Shown here: positions 54,994 to 64,000 of the stretch, in pieces
How the letters are laid out: each line of letters opens with the position of its first letter
Numbering within the stretch: the stretch's first letter is position 1
Assembly: GCA_042862465.1 (NCBI GenBank)
Contig: JASTVH010000003.1
Location: forward strand, 372,001-436,000
Direction: 5' to 3'
DNA from: JASTVH01 sp042862465
GTDB lineage: Bacteria > Pseudomonadota > Gammaproteobacteria > Pseudomonadales > Oleiphilaceae
Length of the DNA stretch: 64,000 nt
Notes under the pieces: model-generated
Database searches by the model: none
What the model saw: only the letters and a program-made list of their open reading frames with translations
Told to the model about the DNA's origin: nothing
Translations under genes and position numbers: made by a program

Positions 54994-56172
54994 CTACAGC
55001 CCGATCAGCCTTATCAAGTTCTCTCGAAACACCCGCGCCTCATCATCACCGGCAATCCCTTCCGCAAGATGGATGCGATTGCCCCCGTCCTCCAGCACCA
55101 GCCGAAAGTATTCAACGTGCTCGTGATTCTTGGTGGTGCTGCCACTCTTGACCAGCTGCAGCTGGTCGGAGGAGGTCAGGCGGGTTTGACGGCGGAAGAG
55201 GGGGCGGCCCAGGAAATAGCGTATGGCCAGGACATCCTGACCCTTGATGAACACCTCCAGGCTGCGGCCGGCAAGCCAAAGGCCCCAGACGAGCATCGCC
55301 AGGCCGGCGGGGAAAAAGATCGCCGCCATGAGGTAGAGCATGGATTCCCCCTGAAGGGCCCAATACCCCATTCCGATACCAGCCCCGCCAAACACCAGCC
55401 CCATGACCATCAGCATGATGTAGAGCACCGGGTTGCGGAATGCCGCGTTATAGAGTCGCAGGCCATAGGGCGTCTGGCTGACGTCCACCTGTTGCTGCAC
55501 GCTTTCCAGCGCCTCCAGGTCGTCCTGGCGCCGGGCCTGCTGGCGGAACGCCTCGGGGATCTGGATAGTGCTGCTGTGGGAGGAGGTGGTGACCGGAATC
55601 CGGTAGGTACGGGTGAGCTGTCGGCCGGCCCATTGACCTTCCAGAATCAACTGCCAGTGATGATCGGCGCGGCCGCTTTTGCCGGTTTCCGGCAGTCCTT
55701 CGCGAGCCTGGAAGACAAAACCCAGCCGGGTCTGTTGGCCCTGGATGTCCGGGTAGGCCTGCTGGTCGGCCTGCCAGAGGATCTTTTCATGGCGGCGCCG
55801 GTCTTTGCCGCTGCCCGAGTAGGTCACGCGCACTGACTGCAGGGTCACCCTCGGGGGAATATCCGGGGCATCGTAGCGGTCCAGAACAATGGTGCCCCCG
55901 ATGTCCCCGTGAAGGGCGCCGGGGCTGGGGTCGGGCGTGAGCGGGGCAGGGCCGAAGAAGCGCCAGGCCCGATATTGGGCGACACCCCACCAGAACACGC
56001 CGATCCCGATCAGCGGGAACAGGAGCACCAGGAGGATGAGCCAGTTTTCCCGGGCAACTTCCTCGGGAATGGTGATGACGCCGGGCAGGCTGAATCCGGC
56101 AAACAGGGTGCCGAAAACCCAGGCGAACCAGTGGCCGCGTTTTTGCTGCGAATAGATCAGGTTGTCCTTCAT
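54994..56172 (-). CDS. Membrane protein of unknown function (DUF3592-like)
   Basis: This 392-residue protein has two N-terminal transmembrane helices (about 18-36 and 48-68), a soluble domain of about 170 residues, then two more helices (WALQGESMLYLMAAIFFPAGLAMLVWGLWL and one before) and a short C-terminal domain. The layout resembles DUF3592 proteins, but identification is tentative. The start is the ATG at 56172 (MKDNLIYSQQ), nine bases after AAGGA; a longer open frame is not supported. It is a single gene. Confidence 0.75.
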   Translation of the reverse strand: MKDNLIYSQQKRGHWFAWVFGTLFAGFSLPGVITIPEEVARENWLILLVLLFPLIGIGVFWWGVAQYRAWRFFGPAPLTPDPSPGALHGDIGGTIVLDRYDAPDIPPRVTLQSVRVTYSGSGKDRRRHEKILWQADQQAYPDIQGQQTRLGFVFQAREGLPETGKSGRADHHWQLILEGQWAGRQLTRTYRIPVTTSSHSSTIQIPEAFRQQARRQDDLEALESVQQQVDVSQTPYGLRLYNAAFRNPVLYIMLMVMGLVFGGAGIGMGYWALQGESMLYLMAAIFFPAGLAMLVWGLWLAGRSLEVFIKGQDVLAIRYFLGRPLFRRQTRLTSSDQLQLVKSGSTTKNHEHVEYFRLVLEDGGNRIHLAEGIAGDDEARVFRENLIRLIGL

Positions 56173-56260
56173 GAATGAGTCCTTCCGTTGGGCGGGGCGA
56201 TTGTAACGGAAGGTGCTACGTTGTGCCCGGCTTGTGTTCCGGGCACAACGTGGAGGCAGG

Positions 56261-57007
56261 TTATTTAAGATACTGGTTGGATATGCTTTCGACGGAGCCA
56301 TCCGCTTTCAGCTGATCCAGCGCTGCCTGGAGCTTTTTCAACAACGCGGGATCCGTGTCCTTGTGGAAGGCATAACCCATCTTGCCATCCTTGAGGATGT
56401 AGACCACCTCATACTCCGACGTGTCAGCGCCCATCTGTTTCAGATTCCACAGGGCAATATCGTTGCCGTAGGCCACCGCGTCCACACGATCACGCTGCAA
56501 CATCTTGAGCATGTTGCGGGTATTGCTCATCAGGTGGATCGAGCCGTCCTTTACGCCTTGGCTCTGGAGCATCTGGTGACCGATGTCGTCGCGAATGGCG
56601 CCAATGGTCAGCCCATTGAGATCGTCGGCCGACGCGACGCTCAGGCCCCGGGATTTCTTGGCGATGACGCCGATCTTGGAGGGAATGATCGGGCCCACGA
56701 ACTGAAACAGCTTCTCGCGTTCCGGCGTGTAGGTCATGGAAAACAGCGCCGTGTGGGGATCCGACTGCAGGGTCCGGTAGGAACGCGCCCAGGGCAGGAA
56801 CTCAACATCGCCTTTCGGCAGCTTGTAGCCAATTTTCTCAAACATCTTGAACAGGACATCGAAGGTGACGCCCTTGGGGGTGCCATTGTCATCGACGTAG
56901 TTGTAGGGAGGATATTGCTCACTCATCCAGCGGATATCCTTGAGTGATTCGCTAGCAGCCCATCCCGGCAGCATCAGAGCCAATACAACAATGATCAGCT
57001 TTTTCAT
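56261..57007 (-). CDS. Family 3 solute-binding protein, orphan
   Basis: A 248-residue SBP_bac_3 protein with signal peptide MKKLIIVVLALMLPGWAASE and mature features YPPYNYVDDNGTPKGVTFDVLFKMFEKIGY, FSMTYTPEREKLFQFVGPI and GAIRDDIGHQML. It belongs to the short class represented also at 28846-29619; no transporter genes adjoin it. The start is the ATG at 57007, with GAGG eight bases upstream. Confidence 0.85.
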   Translation of the reverse strand: MKKLIIVVLALMLPGWAASESLKDIRWMSEQYPPYNYVDDNGTPKGVTFDVLFKMFEKIGYKLPKGDVEFLPWARSYRTLQSDPHTALFSMTYTPEREKLFQFVGPIIPSKIGVIAKKSRGLSVASADDLNGLTIGAIRDDIGHQMLQSQGVKDGSIHLMSNTRNMLKMLQRDRVDAVAYGNDIALWNLKQMGADTSEYEVVYILKDGKMGYAFHKDTDPALLKKLQAALDQLKADGSVESISNQYLK

Positions 57008-57156
57008 GGTTTCGGCCTCTGATATGGGTTTGTGGTGCAACTAGTCAATGTAGCAACTATTTCGAGGCTTGCTGCCATGTTGGCAAAGACTTGACGGTTT
57101 TTTACCCGATTCTCCCCATCCCCATTTGCCCCGGCACACCCGAATCAGCGAAAATA

Positions 57157-57179
57157 AGCGCCCTTAAAATCCGGGCGCT
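57157..57179 (+). promoter_or_regulatory. Small hairpin in the tkt leader
   Basis: AGCGCCC, a nine-base loop, GGGCGCT: seven perfect pairs about 60 bases before the transketolase ATG. No U-run follows. A regulatory role is only a possibility. Confidence 0.35.
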
Positions 57180-57239
57180 CTATGAACGGGGTGTGCCGGA
57201 ACATTGATTTCGACGACCAGTGCTGCGGAGAAAAACCTG

Positions 57240-59240
57240 ATGCCCTCACGTAAAGATCTCGCCAATGCCATTCGCGCCTTGAGCATGGACGCCGTGCAGA
57301 AGGCCAAATCGGGCCACCCGGGGGCCCCCATGGGCATGGCCGATATCGCCGAGGTGCTCTGGAACGATTACCTGGTGCACAACCCCGCCAACCCCGACTG
57401 GGCCAACCGCGACCGCTTCATCCTCTCCAACGGTCACGGCTCCATGTTGCTGTACAGTCTGCTGCACCTCTCTGGCTACGATCTGGCCCTGGACGATCTC
57501 AAACAGTTCCGGCAGCTGCACTCCAAGACTCCCGGCCATCCCGAGTACGGTTATACCCCGGGCGTCGAGACCACCACCGGCCCGCTGGGTCAGGGCCTGA
57601 GCAACAGCGTCGGTATGGCGATCGCCGAGAAGGTGCTGGCCGCGCAGTTCAACCGTGACGGTCACGAGGTGGTCGATCATCACACCTACGCCTTCGTTGG
57701 CGACGGCTGCCTGATGGAGGGCATCTCCCACGAGGTTTGTTCCCTGGCCGGTACCCTGGGGCTGGGCAAACTCATCGTGTTCTACGACGACAACGGCATC
57801 TCCATTGATGGCGAGGTCGAGGGCTGGTTCACCGACGATACACCGAAGCGATTCGAGAGCTACGGCTGGCAGGTGATTCCGAACGTCGACGGCCACAACC
57901 CGGAAGAGATCCGCCGCGCCATCGAGGAAGGCCGCGGTAACAGCGAGCAGCCGACGTTGATCTGCTGCAAGACCGTGATCGGTTTCGGCGCGCCCAACAA
58001 GCAGGGCACCGAAAGCGTTCACGGCGCACCCCTGGGTGACGACGAAATCGCCGCCGCCCGCGAGAACCTGGGTTGGCAGTACGGGCCTTTCGAGGTTCCG
58101 GACGAGGTCTACAAGGGCTGGGATGCGCGTGAGAAGGGCGCCCAGGCCGAAGAGCGCTGGACCGATGCCTTCACCGCCTATGAGAAGGCGTATCCGGAAC
58201 TGGCGCAGGAGCTCAAGCGCCGCCTGAGTGGCGAACTGCCGGGTGACTTTGCCGAGAAGGCCCAGGCCTACATTGCCCAGTGTCAGGAGAAGGGCGAGAC
58301 CGTGGCCAGCCGCAAAGCGTCACAAATGGCCCTCGACGCCTACGGTCCGGAACTGCCGGAACTGCTGGGTGGCTCCGCCGACCTGGCCGGTTCCAACAAC
58401 ACCATCTGGAAAGGTTGTCAGGGCGTCAATGGCAAGGAAGCGGACGGCAACTACATCTATTACGGTGTGCGTGAATTCGGCATGAGCGGCATCATGAACG
58501 GCATCGCGCTGCATGGTGGTTTCATCCCCTACGGCGGCACCTTCCTGATCTTCATGGAGTACGCCCGCAATGCCGTGCGCATGGCAGCGCTGATGAAGCA
58601 GCGCTCCATTTTTGTCTACACCCACGATTCCATCGGCCTGGGCGAAGACGGCCCCACCCACCAGCCGGTCGAGCAGCTGGCGGCCCTGCGCCTGACCCCG
58701 AACATGAGCCTCTGGCGTCCCTGTGACACCGTTGAAACGGCAGTGGCCTGGCAGGCTGCGCTGCAGCGTCAGGACGGTCCGTCCTCACTGATCTTCTCCC
58801 GCCAGGGCCTGCCGCATCAGGACCGCACGGAAGGTCAGGTCAACGCCATTGCCAAGGGCGGTTATGTGCTGTCTGACAGCGACGGTCACCCGGACCTGAT
58901 CCTCATCGCCACCGGCAGCGAAGTGGCGCTGGCTCAGGACGCGGCGCAAACCCTGCGTGGCAAGGGCCACAAGGTACGGGTGGTTTCCATGCCGTCCACC
59001 GACACCTTCGATCGTCAGAGCGCAAAGTACCGTCAGGCGGTGCTCCCGCTGGACGTGCCGGCCCGCATTGCCATCGAGGCGAGCATGGCCGACTACTGGC
59101 ACAAGTACGTCGGCATCGACGGTCGGGTGATCGGCATGCACAGCTTCGGTGAATCCGCGCCAGCGGGTGAGCTGTTCAAGGAGTTTGGGTTCACCGTCGA
59201 CAATGTGGTTTCCGTCGCGGAAGACCTGCTGGATGTGTGA
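57240..59240 (+). CDS. tkt: Transketolase
   Basis: A 666-residue TPP enzyme of the pentose phosphate pathway. Conserved blocks are KAKSGHPGAPMGMADIAEVLW, the TPP motif GDGCLMEGISHEV through DDNGISIDG, FGAPNKQGTESVHG, VREFGMSGIMNGI and YTHDSIGLGEDGPTHQPVEQLA. The start is the ATG at 57240 (MPSRKDLANAIRALS), which aligns with known enzymes; a TTG 12 codons upstream is open but unlikely. It leads the series tkt, epd, pgk, fba. A heptad-family repeat begins two bases after the stop. Confidence 0.96.
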   Translation: MPSRKDLANAIRALSMDAVQKAKSGHPGAPMGMADIAEVLWNDYLVHNPANPDWANRDRFILSNGHGSMLLYSLLHLSGYDLALDDLKQFRQLHSKTPGHPEYGYTPGVETTTGPLGQGLSNSVGMAIAEKVLAAQFNRDGHEVVDHHTYAFVGDGCLMEGISHEVCSLAGTLGLGKLIVFYDDNGISIDGEVEGWFTDDTPKRFESYGWQVIPNVDGHNPEEIRRAIEEGRGNSEQPTLICCKTVIGFGAPNKQGTESVHGAPLGDDEIAAARENLGWQYGPFEVPDEVYKGWDAREKGAQAEERWTDAFTAYEKAYPELAQELKRRLSGELPGDFAEKAQAYIAQCQEKGETVASRKASQMALDAYGPELPELLGGSADLAGSNNTIWKGCQGVNGKEADGNYIYYGVREFGMSGIMNGIALHGGFIPYGGTFLIFMEYARNAVRMAALMKQRSIFVYTHDSIGLGEDGPTHQPVEQLAALRLTPNMSLWRPCDTVETAVAWQAALQRQDGPSSLIFSRQGLPHQDRTEGQVNAIAKGGYVLSDSDGHPDLILIATGSEVALAQDAAQTLRGKGHKVRVVSMPSTDTFDRQSAKYRQAVLPLDVPARIAIEASMADYWHKYVGIDGRVIGMHSFGESAPAGELFKEFGFTVDNVVSVAEDLLDV

Positions 59241-59242
59241 CT

Positions 59243-59273
59243 GTCGGACGTCTGAGGTCGGACGTCTGACGCT
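59243..59273. repeat. Heptad-family direct repeat at the tkt 3' end
   Basis: GTCGGACGTCTGAG is followed by GTCGGACGTCTGAC, then GCT. The identical 31 bases recur at 62835-62865 after fba. The internal GACGTC palindromes can pair. Confidence 0.85.
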
Positions 59274-59338
59274 TTCGGGCTGCTTGCCTGTCTGGGACAG
59301 GCCTTGCGGTCGGTGTCGATTTGGGAGTTAGGGACGTC

Positions 59339-60355
59339 ATGCCCCATCGGATCGCGATCAACGGTTATGGCCGGATAGGTCAGAGTGTGCTGCGTGCGCT
59401 CTATGAAAATGGCCTGCGCGAGAACGTGCAGGTGGTGGCGATCAACGAGCTCTCCGATATCGACACCATCGCCTATCTGACTCGCTACGATAGCACCCAC
59501 GGCCGGTTTCGCGGCCATGTGGAAGTCGACGGTGACTGCCTGGTGGTGGAGGGCGATCGCATTCAGGTGCTGCGGGATGCCGATCCCGCCAACCTGCCCT
59601 GGAAAGCCCTGGAGGTGGACCTGGTGCTGGAGTGTACCGGCGCCTTCAAGGACCGCGCGACGGCAGAGCGTCATCTGCAGGCCGGCGCCCGTAAGGTGCT
59701 GTTCTCCCAGCCCGCCGAGGCGGATGTGGATCGTACCGTGGTCTTTGGCGTCAATCAGCAGCTGCTGACACCGGAAGACCGCATTGTCTCCAACGCCTCC
59801 TGCACCACCAACTGCGTGGTGCCGGTGATCAAGACGCTGCATGAAGCATTTGGCGTGCTGGAAGGGACCACCACCACCATCCATGCGGCCATGAACGACC
59901 AGCCGGTGATCGACGCCTATCACCACCAGGACCTGCGCCGTACCCGCAGCGCGTTGCACAACATCGTCCCGGTGGAAACAGGCCTGGCCAAGGGCATCGA
60001 CCGCCTGTTGCCGGAGCTGACCGGTCGCTTTACCAGCGTCGCCATGCGGGTGCCGACCATCAATGTCTCGGCCATCGACCTGGTGGTCAATCTGGAACAG
60101 CCGGTGGATGTGGATGCCGTCAACCGCATCCTGCGACAGGCGGCGGAAGGCAACATGCACCGGATTATCGGTTACACCGACGAGCCCCTGGCCAGCAGCG
60201 ATTTCAATCACGACCCCCACTCGGTGATCGTGGATGGGGGCCATACCCGGGTGACCGGCGAGCGGACGGTGAAAGTGTTGTGCTGGTTCGACAATGAGTG
60301 GGGCTTTGCCAATCGCATGATTGATGTGGCGGCCTTCTGGCTTTCCAGCGTCTGA
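59339..60355 (+). CDS. epd: Erythrose-4-phosphate/glyceraldehyde-3-phosphate dehydrogenase (Epd-type)
   Basis: A 338-residue GAPDH-superfamily enzyme. NGYGRIGQSVLRALYE binds NAD, the catalytic cysteine is in SNASCTTNCVVPV, and HAAMNDQPVIDAYHHQDLRRTRSALHNIVP is the Epd-like phosphate-site variant. Placement between tkt and pgk is that of Pseudomonas epd, which feeds pyridoxal phosphate synthesis; glycolytic GAPDH activity is not excluded. The start is the ATG at 59339 (MPHRIAINGYG) with AGGGA five bases upstream. Confidence 0.9.
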   Translation: MPHRIAINGYGRIGQSVLRALYENGLRENVQVVAINELSDIDTIAYLTRYDSTHGRFRGHVEVDGDCLVVEGDRIQVLRDADPANLPWKALEVDLVLECTGAFKDRATAERHLQAGARKVLFSQPAEADVDRTVVFGVNQQLLTPEDRIVSNASCTTNCVVPVIKTLHEAFGVLEGTTTTIHAAMNDQPVIDAYHHQDLRRTRSALHNIVPVETGLAKGIDRLLPELTGRFTSVAMRVPTINVSAIDLVVNLEQPVDVDAVNRILRQAAEGNMHRIIGYTDEPLASSDFNHDPHSVIVDGGHTRVTGERTVKVLCWFDNEWGFANRMIDVAAFWLSSV

Positions 60356-60393
60356 CGCAAAAGAATATTCAGAGCTAAAACAGGGAATCGACT

Positions 60394-61554
60394 ATGACCA
60401 TCAAACGCATGACCGACCTGGACCTCAAGGGCAAGCGGGTCCTGATCCGGGAAGATCTCAACGTGCCGGTGAAAGACGGCAAGGTGACCAGCGACGCGCG
60501 CATCCGGGCTTCACTGCCGACCATCCAGGCGGCGCTTGATGCCGGGGCCAAGGTGCTGTTGATGACCCACCTGGGCCGTCCCACCGAAGGGGAATACGAA
60601 GAGGAGTTCTCGCTCAAGCCGGTGGCCGAGCATCTCGGCGGCCTGCTGGGCAAGACTGTGCGTCTGGAAAAGGACTACCTCAACGGCGTGGAACTGGCCG
60701 AAGGCGAAGTCGTCCTGTGCGAGAACGTGCGCTTTAACAAGGGCGAAAAGAAGGACGACGAGGCGCTGGCCAAGCAGTACGCCGCCCTGTGTGATGTCTA
60801 CGTGATGGACGCCTTCGGTACTGCTCACCGAGCCCAGGCCTCCACCCACGGCGTCGCCCGGTTTGCCCCGGAAGCCTGCGCCGGCCCGCTGCTGGCGAAA
60901 GAGCTGGATGCCCTGACCCAGGCGCTGGAAACCCCGGAGAAGCCGGTGGTCGCGATCGTTGGTGGCTCCAAGGTTTCCACCAAACTGACCGTGCTGGAAT
61001 CCCTGGCCCAGGTGGTGGATCAGCTGATCGTCGGCGGTGGCATCGCCAACACCTTCCTCGCTGCGGCGGGCAAGCCGGTGGGCAAGTCCCTGTGCGAGCA
61101 TGACATGGTCGAGGACGCCAAGGCGCTGATGGCCAAGACCGAGATCCCGCAGCCGGTGGATGTGGTCGTCGCCAAGGAATTCTCTGAAACCGCCGAAGCC
61201 ACCCTCAAGAAGGTGGACGACGTGGCCGAGGACGACATGATCCTGGATATCGGCCCCGAGACCGCCAAGCTGCTTGCCACAAAACTGAAAGACGCCCGCA
61301 CCATTATCTGGAACGGCCCGGTTGGCGTCTTCGAAATCGACCAGTTCGGCGAAGGCACCAAGGCCCTGGCCCACGCCATCGCCGAAAGCGATGCCTTCTC
61401 CCTGGCCGGCGGTGGTGACACCGTGGCGGCAGTGGATAAGTACGGCGTTGCCGACAAGATCTCCTATATCTCCACTGGCGGTGGGGCGTTTTTGGAGTTT
61501 GTCGAAGGTAAGACTCTGCCGGCTGTTGCTGTGCTTGAAGAGCGCGGTGAGTAA
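60394..61554 (+). CDS. pgk: Phosphoglycerate kinase
   Basis: A 386-residue kinase that makes ATP from 1,3-bisphosphoglycerate. Conserved blocks are RVLIREDLNVPVKDGKV, LMTHLGRPTEGEYEEEFSL, ENVRFNKGEKKDDE, GGSKVSTKLTVLESL and SLAGGGDTVAAVDKYG. It lies 38 bases downstream of epd and is followed by 203 bases of heptad-containing spacer before fba. Length is typical for bacteria. Confidence 0.98.
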   Translation: MTIKRMTDLDLKGKRVLIREDLNVPVKDGKVTSDARIRASLPTIQAALDAGAKVLLMTHLGRPTEGEYEEEFSLKPVAEHLGGLLGKTVRLEKDYLNGVELAEGEVVLCENVRFNKGEKKDDEALAKQYAALCDVYVMDAFGTAHRAQASTHGVARFAPEACAGPLLAKELDALTQALETPEKPVVAIVGGSKVSTKLTVLESLAQVVDQLIVGGGIANTFLAAAGKPVGKSLCEHDMVEDAKALMAKTEIPQPVDVVVAKEFSETAEATLKKVDDVAEDDMILDIGPETAKLLATKLKDARTIIWNGPVGVFEIDQFGEGTKALAHAIAESDAFSLAGGGDTVAAVDKYGVADKISYISTGGGAFLEFVEGKTLPAVAVLEERGE

Positions 61555-61559
61555 GTGAG

Positions 61560-61700
61560 CGTTGGACGTACGACGTTGGACGTTTCACGGCCAATGTTAG
61601 AAGCCCGTGCTGCCTGTGGCTGTCCTCAGCAACACTGACTTTCATTATGCGGGCACAACGGGGGAGGCATTACGTCTGACGTCCAACAGTCAGCGCCCGA
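61560..61700. repeat. Degenerate heptad-family segments between pgk and fba
   Basis: GCGTTGGACGTACGACGTTG and GGACGTTTCACG lie at 61560-61590, and ACGTCTGACGTCCAACAGTC at 61672-61692. They begin five bases beyond the pgk stop. The 80 bases between hold nothing recognisable. Confidence 0.65.
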
Positions 61701-61757
61701 CCCAATAGTTGATAGACCAAGACATTCGAAACCAGACATTTAAGTAGGAGCAACCCC

Positions 61758-62822
61758 ATGGCCCTCATCTCCATGCGCCAATTGCTGGACCACGCCGCCG
61801 AGTACGGCTACGGCGTGCCGGCTTTCAACGTCAACAACCTGGAACAGATGCGCGCCATCATGGAAGCAGCGGACAAGACCGACAGCCCGGTGATCGTCCA
61901 GGCTTCCGCGGGCGCCCGTAAATACGCCGGTGCGCCTTTCCTGCGTCACCTGATCCTGGCCGCGGTGGAAGATTTTCCGCACATTCCGGTGGTCATGCAC
62001 CAGGACCACGGCACCAGCCCCGCGGTGTGCCAGCGCTCCATCCAGCTGGGTTTCTCCTCGGTGATGATGGACGGCTCCCTGGGTGAAGACGGAAAGACGC
62101 CCATGGACTACGACTATAACGTCCGCGTCACCAAGCGCGCGGTGGAAATGGCCCATGCCTGTGGCGTTTCCGTGGAAGGCGAGCTGGGCTGCCTGGGTTC
62201 CCTGGAAACCGGTGAGGCCGGTGAAGAGGATGGCATCGGTGCCGAAGGCAAGCTGGATCACAGCCAGATGCTGACCGATCCGGAAGAGGCGGCGCAGTTC
62301 GTCAAGGAAACCCATGTGGACGCCCTGGCCATCGCCATCGGCACCAGCCACGGCGCCTACAAGTTCACCCGTCCGCCGACGGGCGACATCCTGGCGATTG
62401 ACCAGATCAAGGCGATCCACAAGCGCATTCCGGACACCCACCTGGTCATGCACGGCTCTTCGTCGGTGCCCCAGGACTGGCTGGAAATCATCAACCAGTA
62501 CGGCGGCGAGATCCCGGAGACCTACGGCGTGCCGGTCGAGGAAATCGTCGAGGGCATCAAGCACGGCGTGCGCAAGGTCAACATCGACACCGACCTGCGC
62601 CTGGCCTCCACAGGCTCCATCCGTCGCTTCCTGGCCAACAACACCGCCGAGTTCGACCCGCGCAAATACCTGAAGGAATCCATCAAGGCCATGAGCGAGA
62701 TCTGCATCGCCCGTTACGAGGCTTTTGGCACTGCGGGTAATGCCAGCAAGATCAAGCCGGTGAACCTGGAGACCATGTTCCAGCGTTATGAGGCTGGGGA
62801 GTTGGATCCCAAGGTTAACTGA
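61758..62822 (+). CDS. fba: Class II fructose-bisphosphate aldolase
   Basis: A 354-residue zinc-dependent aldolase. Metal and substrate residues lie in VVMHQDHGTSP, SVEGELGCLGSLETGE, AIAIGTSHGAYKF, LVMHGSSSVPQDW and GVRKVNIDTDLRLAS. Length and motifs fit the group of class II aldolases common in autotrophs and pseudomonads (CbbA/Fda-like). It lies downstream of pgk in the same direction. The repeat at 62835 follows its stop. Confidence 0.97.
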   Translation: MALISMRQLLDHAAEYGYGVPAFNVNNLEQMRAIMEAADKTDSPVIVQASAGARKYAGAPFLRHLILAAVEDFPHIPVVMHQDHGTSPAVCQRSIQLGFSSVMMDGSLGEDGKTPMDYDYNVRVTKRAVEMAHACGVSVEGELGCLGSLETGEAGEEDGIGAEGKLDHSQMLTDPEEAAQFVKETHVDALAIAIGTSHGAYKFTRPPTGDILAIDQIKAIHKRIPDTHLVMHGSSSVPQDWLEIINQYGGEIPETYGVPVEEIVEGIKHGVRKVNIDTDLRLASTGSIRRFLANNTAEFDPRKYLKESIKAMSEICIARYEAFGTAGNASKIKPVNLETMFQRYEAGELDPKVN

Positions 62823-62834
62823 TTGCCCGATCGC

Positions 62835-62865
62835 GTCGGACGTCTGAGGTCGGACGTCTGACGCT
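62835..62865. repeat. Heptad-family direct repeat at the fba 3' end
   Basis: Identical over 31 bases to 59243-59273 (GTCGGACGTCTGAG, GTCGGACGTCTGAC, GCT), 12 bases beyond the fba stop. Confidence 0.85.
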
Positions 62866-62904
62866 ATCGCTCTGGCGCTCACGGTGCAGTTTAAATACCG
62901 TGAG

Positions 62905-63050
62905 TGTTTCACGTAGGACGTTGGACGTTTCACGTAGAAAACAACGCGTGATTCCGGTGCTCTCGGCCCCATGCTGAGTGCCGACGTCCGACGTCCGACG
63001 TCCGACGTCCGACGTCCGACGTCCGACGTCCGACGTCCGACGTCCGACGA
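62905..63050. repeat. Composite element: leader plus CCGACGT array (10 copies)
   Basis: The leader begins GTTTCACGTAGGACGTTGGA and ends CCCCATGCTGAGTGCC, closely matching 50388-50456. The perfect 7-bp array covers 62981-63050. The stop codon of the minus-strand hydrolase is at 63058, so the array sits at that gene's 3' end. Confidence 0.93.
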
Positions 63051-63057
63051 CCAACAA

Positions 63058-64000
63058 TCAATTCCTACCAAACACTATATCCCCAAAACCTTCCTCCACC
63101 TCCCGATAAACCACCGCCGGATCACCGCTATAACGCCGTGAAAAGTGAAACGGAATCAGCTGCTTCACCCTAGCGGCCGCCGCGATTTCACCGCAGGCGC
63201 GAGCGGTAAGGTGGCCGGTGTTGCGGGCCTGTTCGGCATCGCGGTCGATGAAGGGGGCCTCGCAGACAAAGACACTGGCGCCCCGTGCCAGGTCGATCAG
63301 GGATTCGCGGTTCTGCGGCGTATCAGCCAGGTCTGTGGCATACACCAGGCGTTCGCCCGGTGTGCGCTGCAGCAGTTGGTCCATCAGGTCGCCGGCCCGT
63401 TCCCGGGTCTGGTCGGGGAGTTCGATCAGCGCTTCCAGGTCCTTGTCCCATGCCGCCTGCTTGAGGCGGGATAACCAATGGCCGCCGGCGAGGTTCCTGG
63501 CGGCCAGTCTTTCCCGGTCCACGTTGAAACGGTCGGGGGTTTCCAGCGCGAAGGCCAGCACCGGAATGCCGTGGTCCAGGACCCGGGCCCGCACTTTGAG
63601 GTGGCCATTGGAAAGCAGTACATCCTTGTCCACCGGCAACGGTTCCATGGACTGGCTGGGCGCCCCGGCGCGAATGTGGTAGCGCTCCAGCCGAGCGGCG
63701 CCGGTGGGGGCCGAATGCAGTTCATGGACGATAAACTCCGGAGCCTGCTCGGCCACCCGGTCCCAGTGCACCCCGCCGACCCAATGGGCCACATGCGCCG
63801 CCAGGCCTGGAGGTCCATAGAGGTGGCAGGCTGGCAGCGGCAGGATGCGCGCGCGCAGTAGCCAGGGGAAGCCGCCGATATGATCAAAATGGGCGTGACT
63901 GATGAAGACATCGCTGACCTGGTGTGCCAGCCGGGCCGGCAGGCGGCCGGGGTCACCCAGATCGAACAGCAGGCGCCGGCGCCTTTCGTTCAGACGGAGA
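63058..64000 (-). CDS. Metallo-beta-lactamase fold hydrolase, RNase Z-like (5' truncated)
   Basis: The frame is open to the window edge, so the N-terminus is missing; 314 residues are visible. The metal motif SHAHFDHIGGFPW is near the start of the visible part, LVYATDLADTP in the middle and LIPFHFSRRYSG near the C-terminus, where FHFSxRY is characteristic of RNase Z-like enzymes. A shorter start at 63792 would remove the metal site and is wrong. It is convergent with fba. Substrate could be tRNA 3' ends or a small ester. Confidence 0.87.
   Translation of the reverse strand, partial: LRLNERRRRLLFDLGDPGRLPARLAHQVSDVFISHAHFDHIGGFPWLLRARILPLPACHLYGPPGLAAHVAHWVGGVHWDRVAEQAPEFIVHELHSAPTGAARLERYHIRAGAPSQSMEPLPVDKDVLLSNGHLKVRARVLDHGIPVLAFALETPDRFNVDRERLAARNLAGGHWLSRLKQAAWDKDLEALIELPDQTRERAGDLMDQLLQRTPGERLVYATDLADTPQNRESLIDLARGASVFVCEAPFIDRDAEQARNTGHLTARACGEIAAAARVKQLIPFHFSRRYSGDPAVVYREVEEGFGDIVFGRN

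Noticed and set aside
63058..63792. Complete 244-residue hydrolase starting at GTG 63792
   Set aside because: The frame continues upstream through the metal-binding SHAHFDHIGG motif to the window edge, so the gene is truncated by the window and does not start internally.

Overview
The window is about 64 kb of a GC-rich (roughly 60%) gammaproteobacterial chromosome. The gene content is chromosomal and housekeeping. I see no insertion sequence, prophage, CRISPR array, rRNA or tRNA. The order metF-sahH-metK-(ArsR/methyltransferase)-tkt-epd-pgk-fba, the bioA-rsmE pair and a DesBC-type desaturase locus recall Pseudomonas and marine oil-degrading relatives such as Alcanivorax or Marinobacter. I cannot name a genus.

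Layout. 1-2812: export system (truncated HlyD adaptor, ABC ATPase, one ABC-2 permease). 3227-9789: complete suf iron-sulfur assembly cluster on the minus strand (sufB, C, D, S, A, T, E), with a strong candidate IscR type 1 site upstream of sufB. 10132-12946: small secreted protein, AEC transporter, UbiH-like flavoprotein. 12980-15833: iron-sulfur (6-4)-type photolyase, XRE regulator, small membrane protein. 15976-19110: acyl desaturase, its ferredoxin reductase and a divergent TetR regulator with a palindromic operator. 19338-24240: prkA-yeaH-spoVR stress operon. 24774-33860: epimerase, 2-hydroxyacid dehydrogenase, two orphan solute-binding proteins, YjbQ, a BrkB-family membrane protein, an HDOD protein and a DUF445 protein. 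34018-38459: RND efflux pump. 38514-42758: rsmE, bioA, an HD-GYP protein and a DUF2505 protein. 42820-45117: glnHPQ-like uptake operon. 45474-49278: small secreted protein and a 1105-residue surface metalloprotease with a GlyGly-CTERM-like tail. 49424-54382: S-adenosylmethionine cycle (metF, sahH, metK) under an ArsR-methyltransferase fusion with a palindromic operator. 54994-57007: membrane protein and solute-binding protein. 57240-62822: central carbon genes tkt, epd, pgk, fba. 63058-64000: truncated metallo-beta-lactamase hydrolase.

The most unusual feature is the intergenic DNA. A family of 7-bp tandem repeats (units CCGACGA, CCAACGT, CCGACGT) and related GACGTC-centred palindromes occurs at about a dozen loci. 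Every copy I found lies at the 3' end of a gene, none between divergent genes. In at least two genes (RND pump, ArsR-methyltransferase), and marginally in the XRE regulator, the repeat supplies the last codons. Two loci carry a shared leader of about 75 bp in front of the array. At least four other palindromic repeat families are interspersed. A 106-bp nested inverted repeat at 54477-54582 can fold as a three-way junction.
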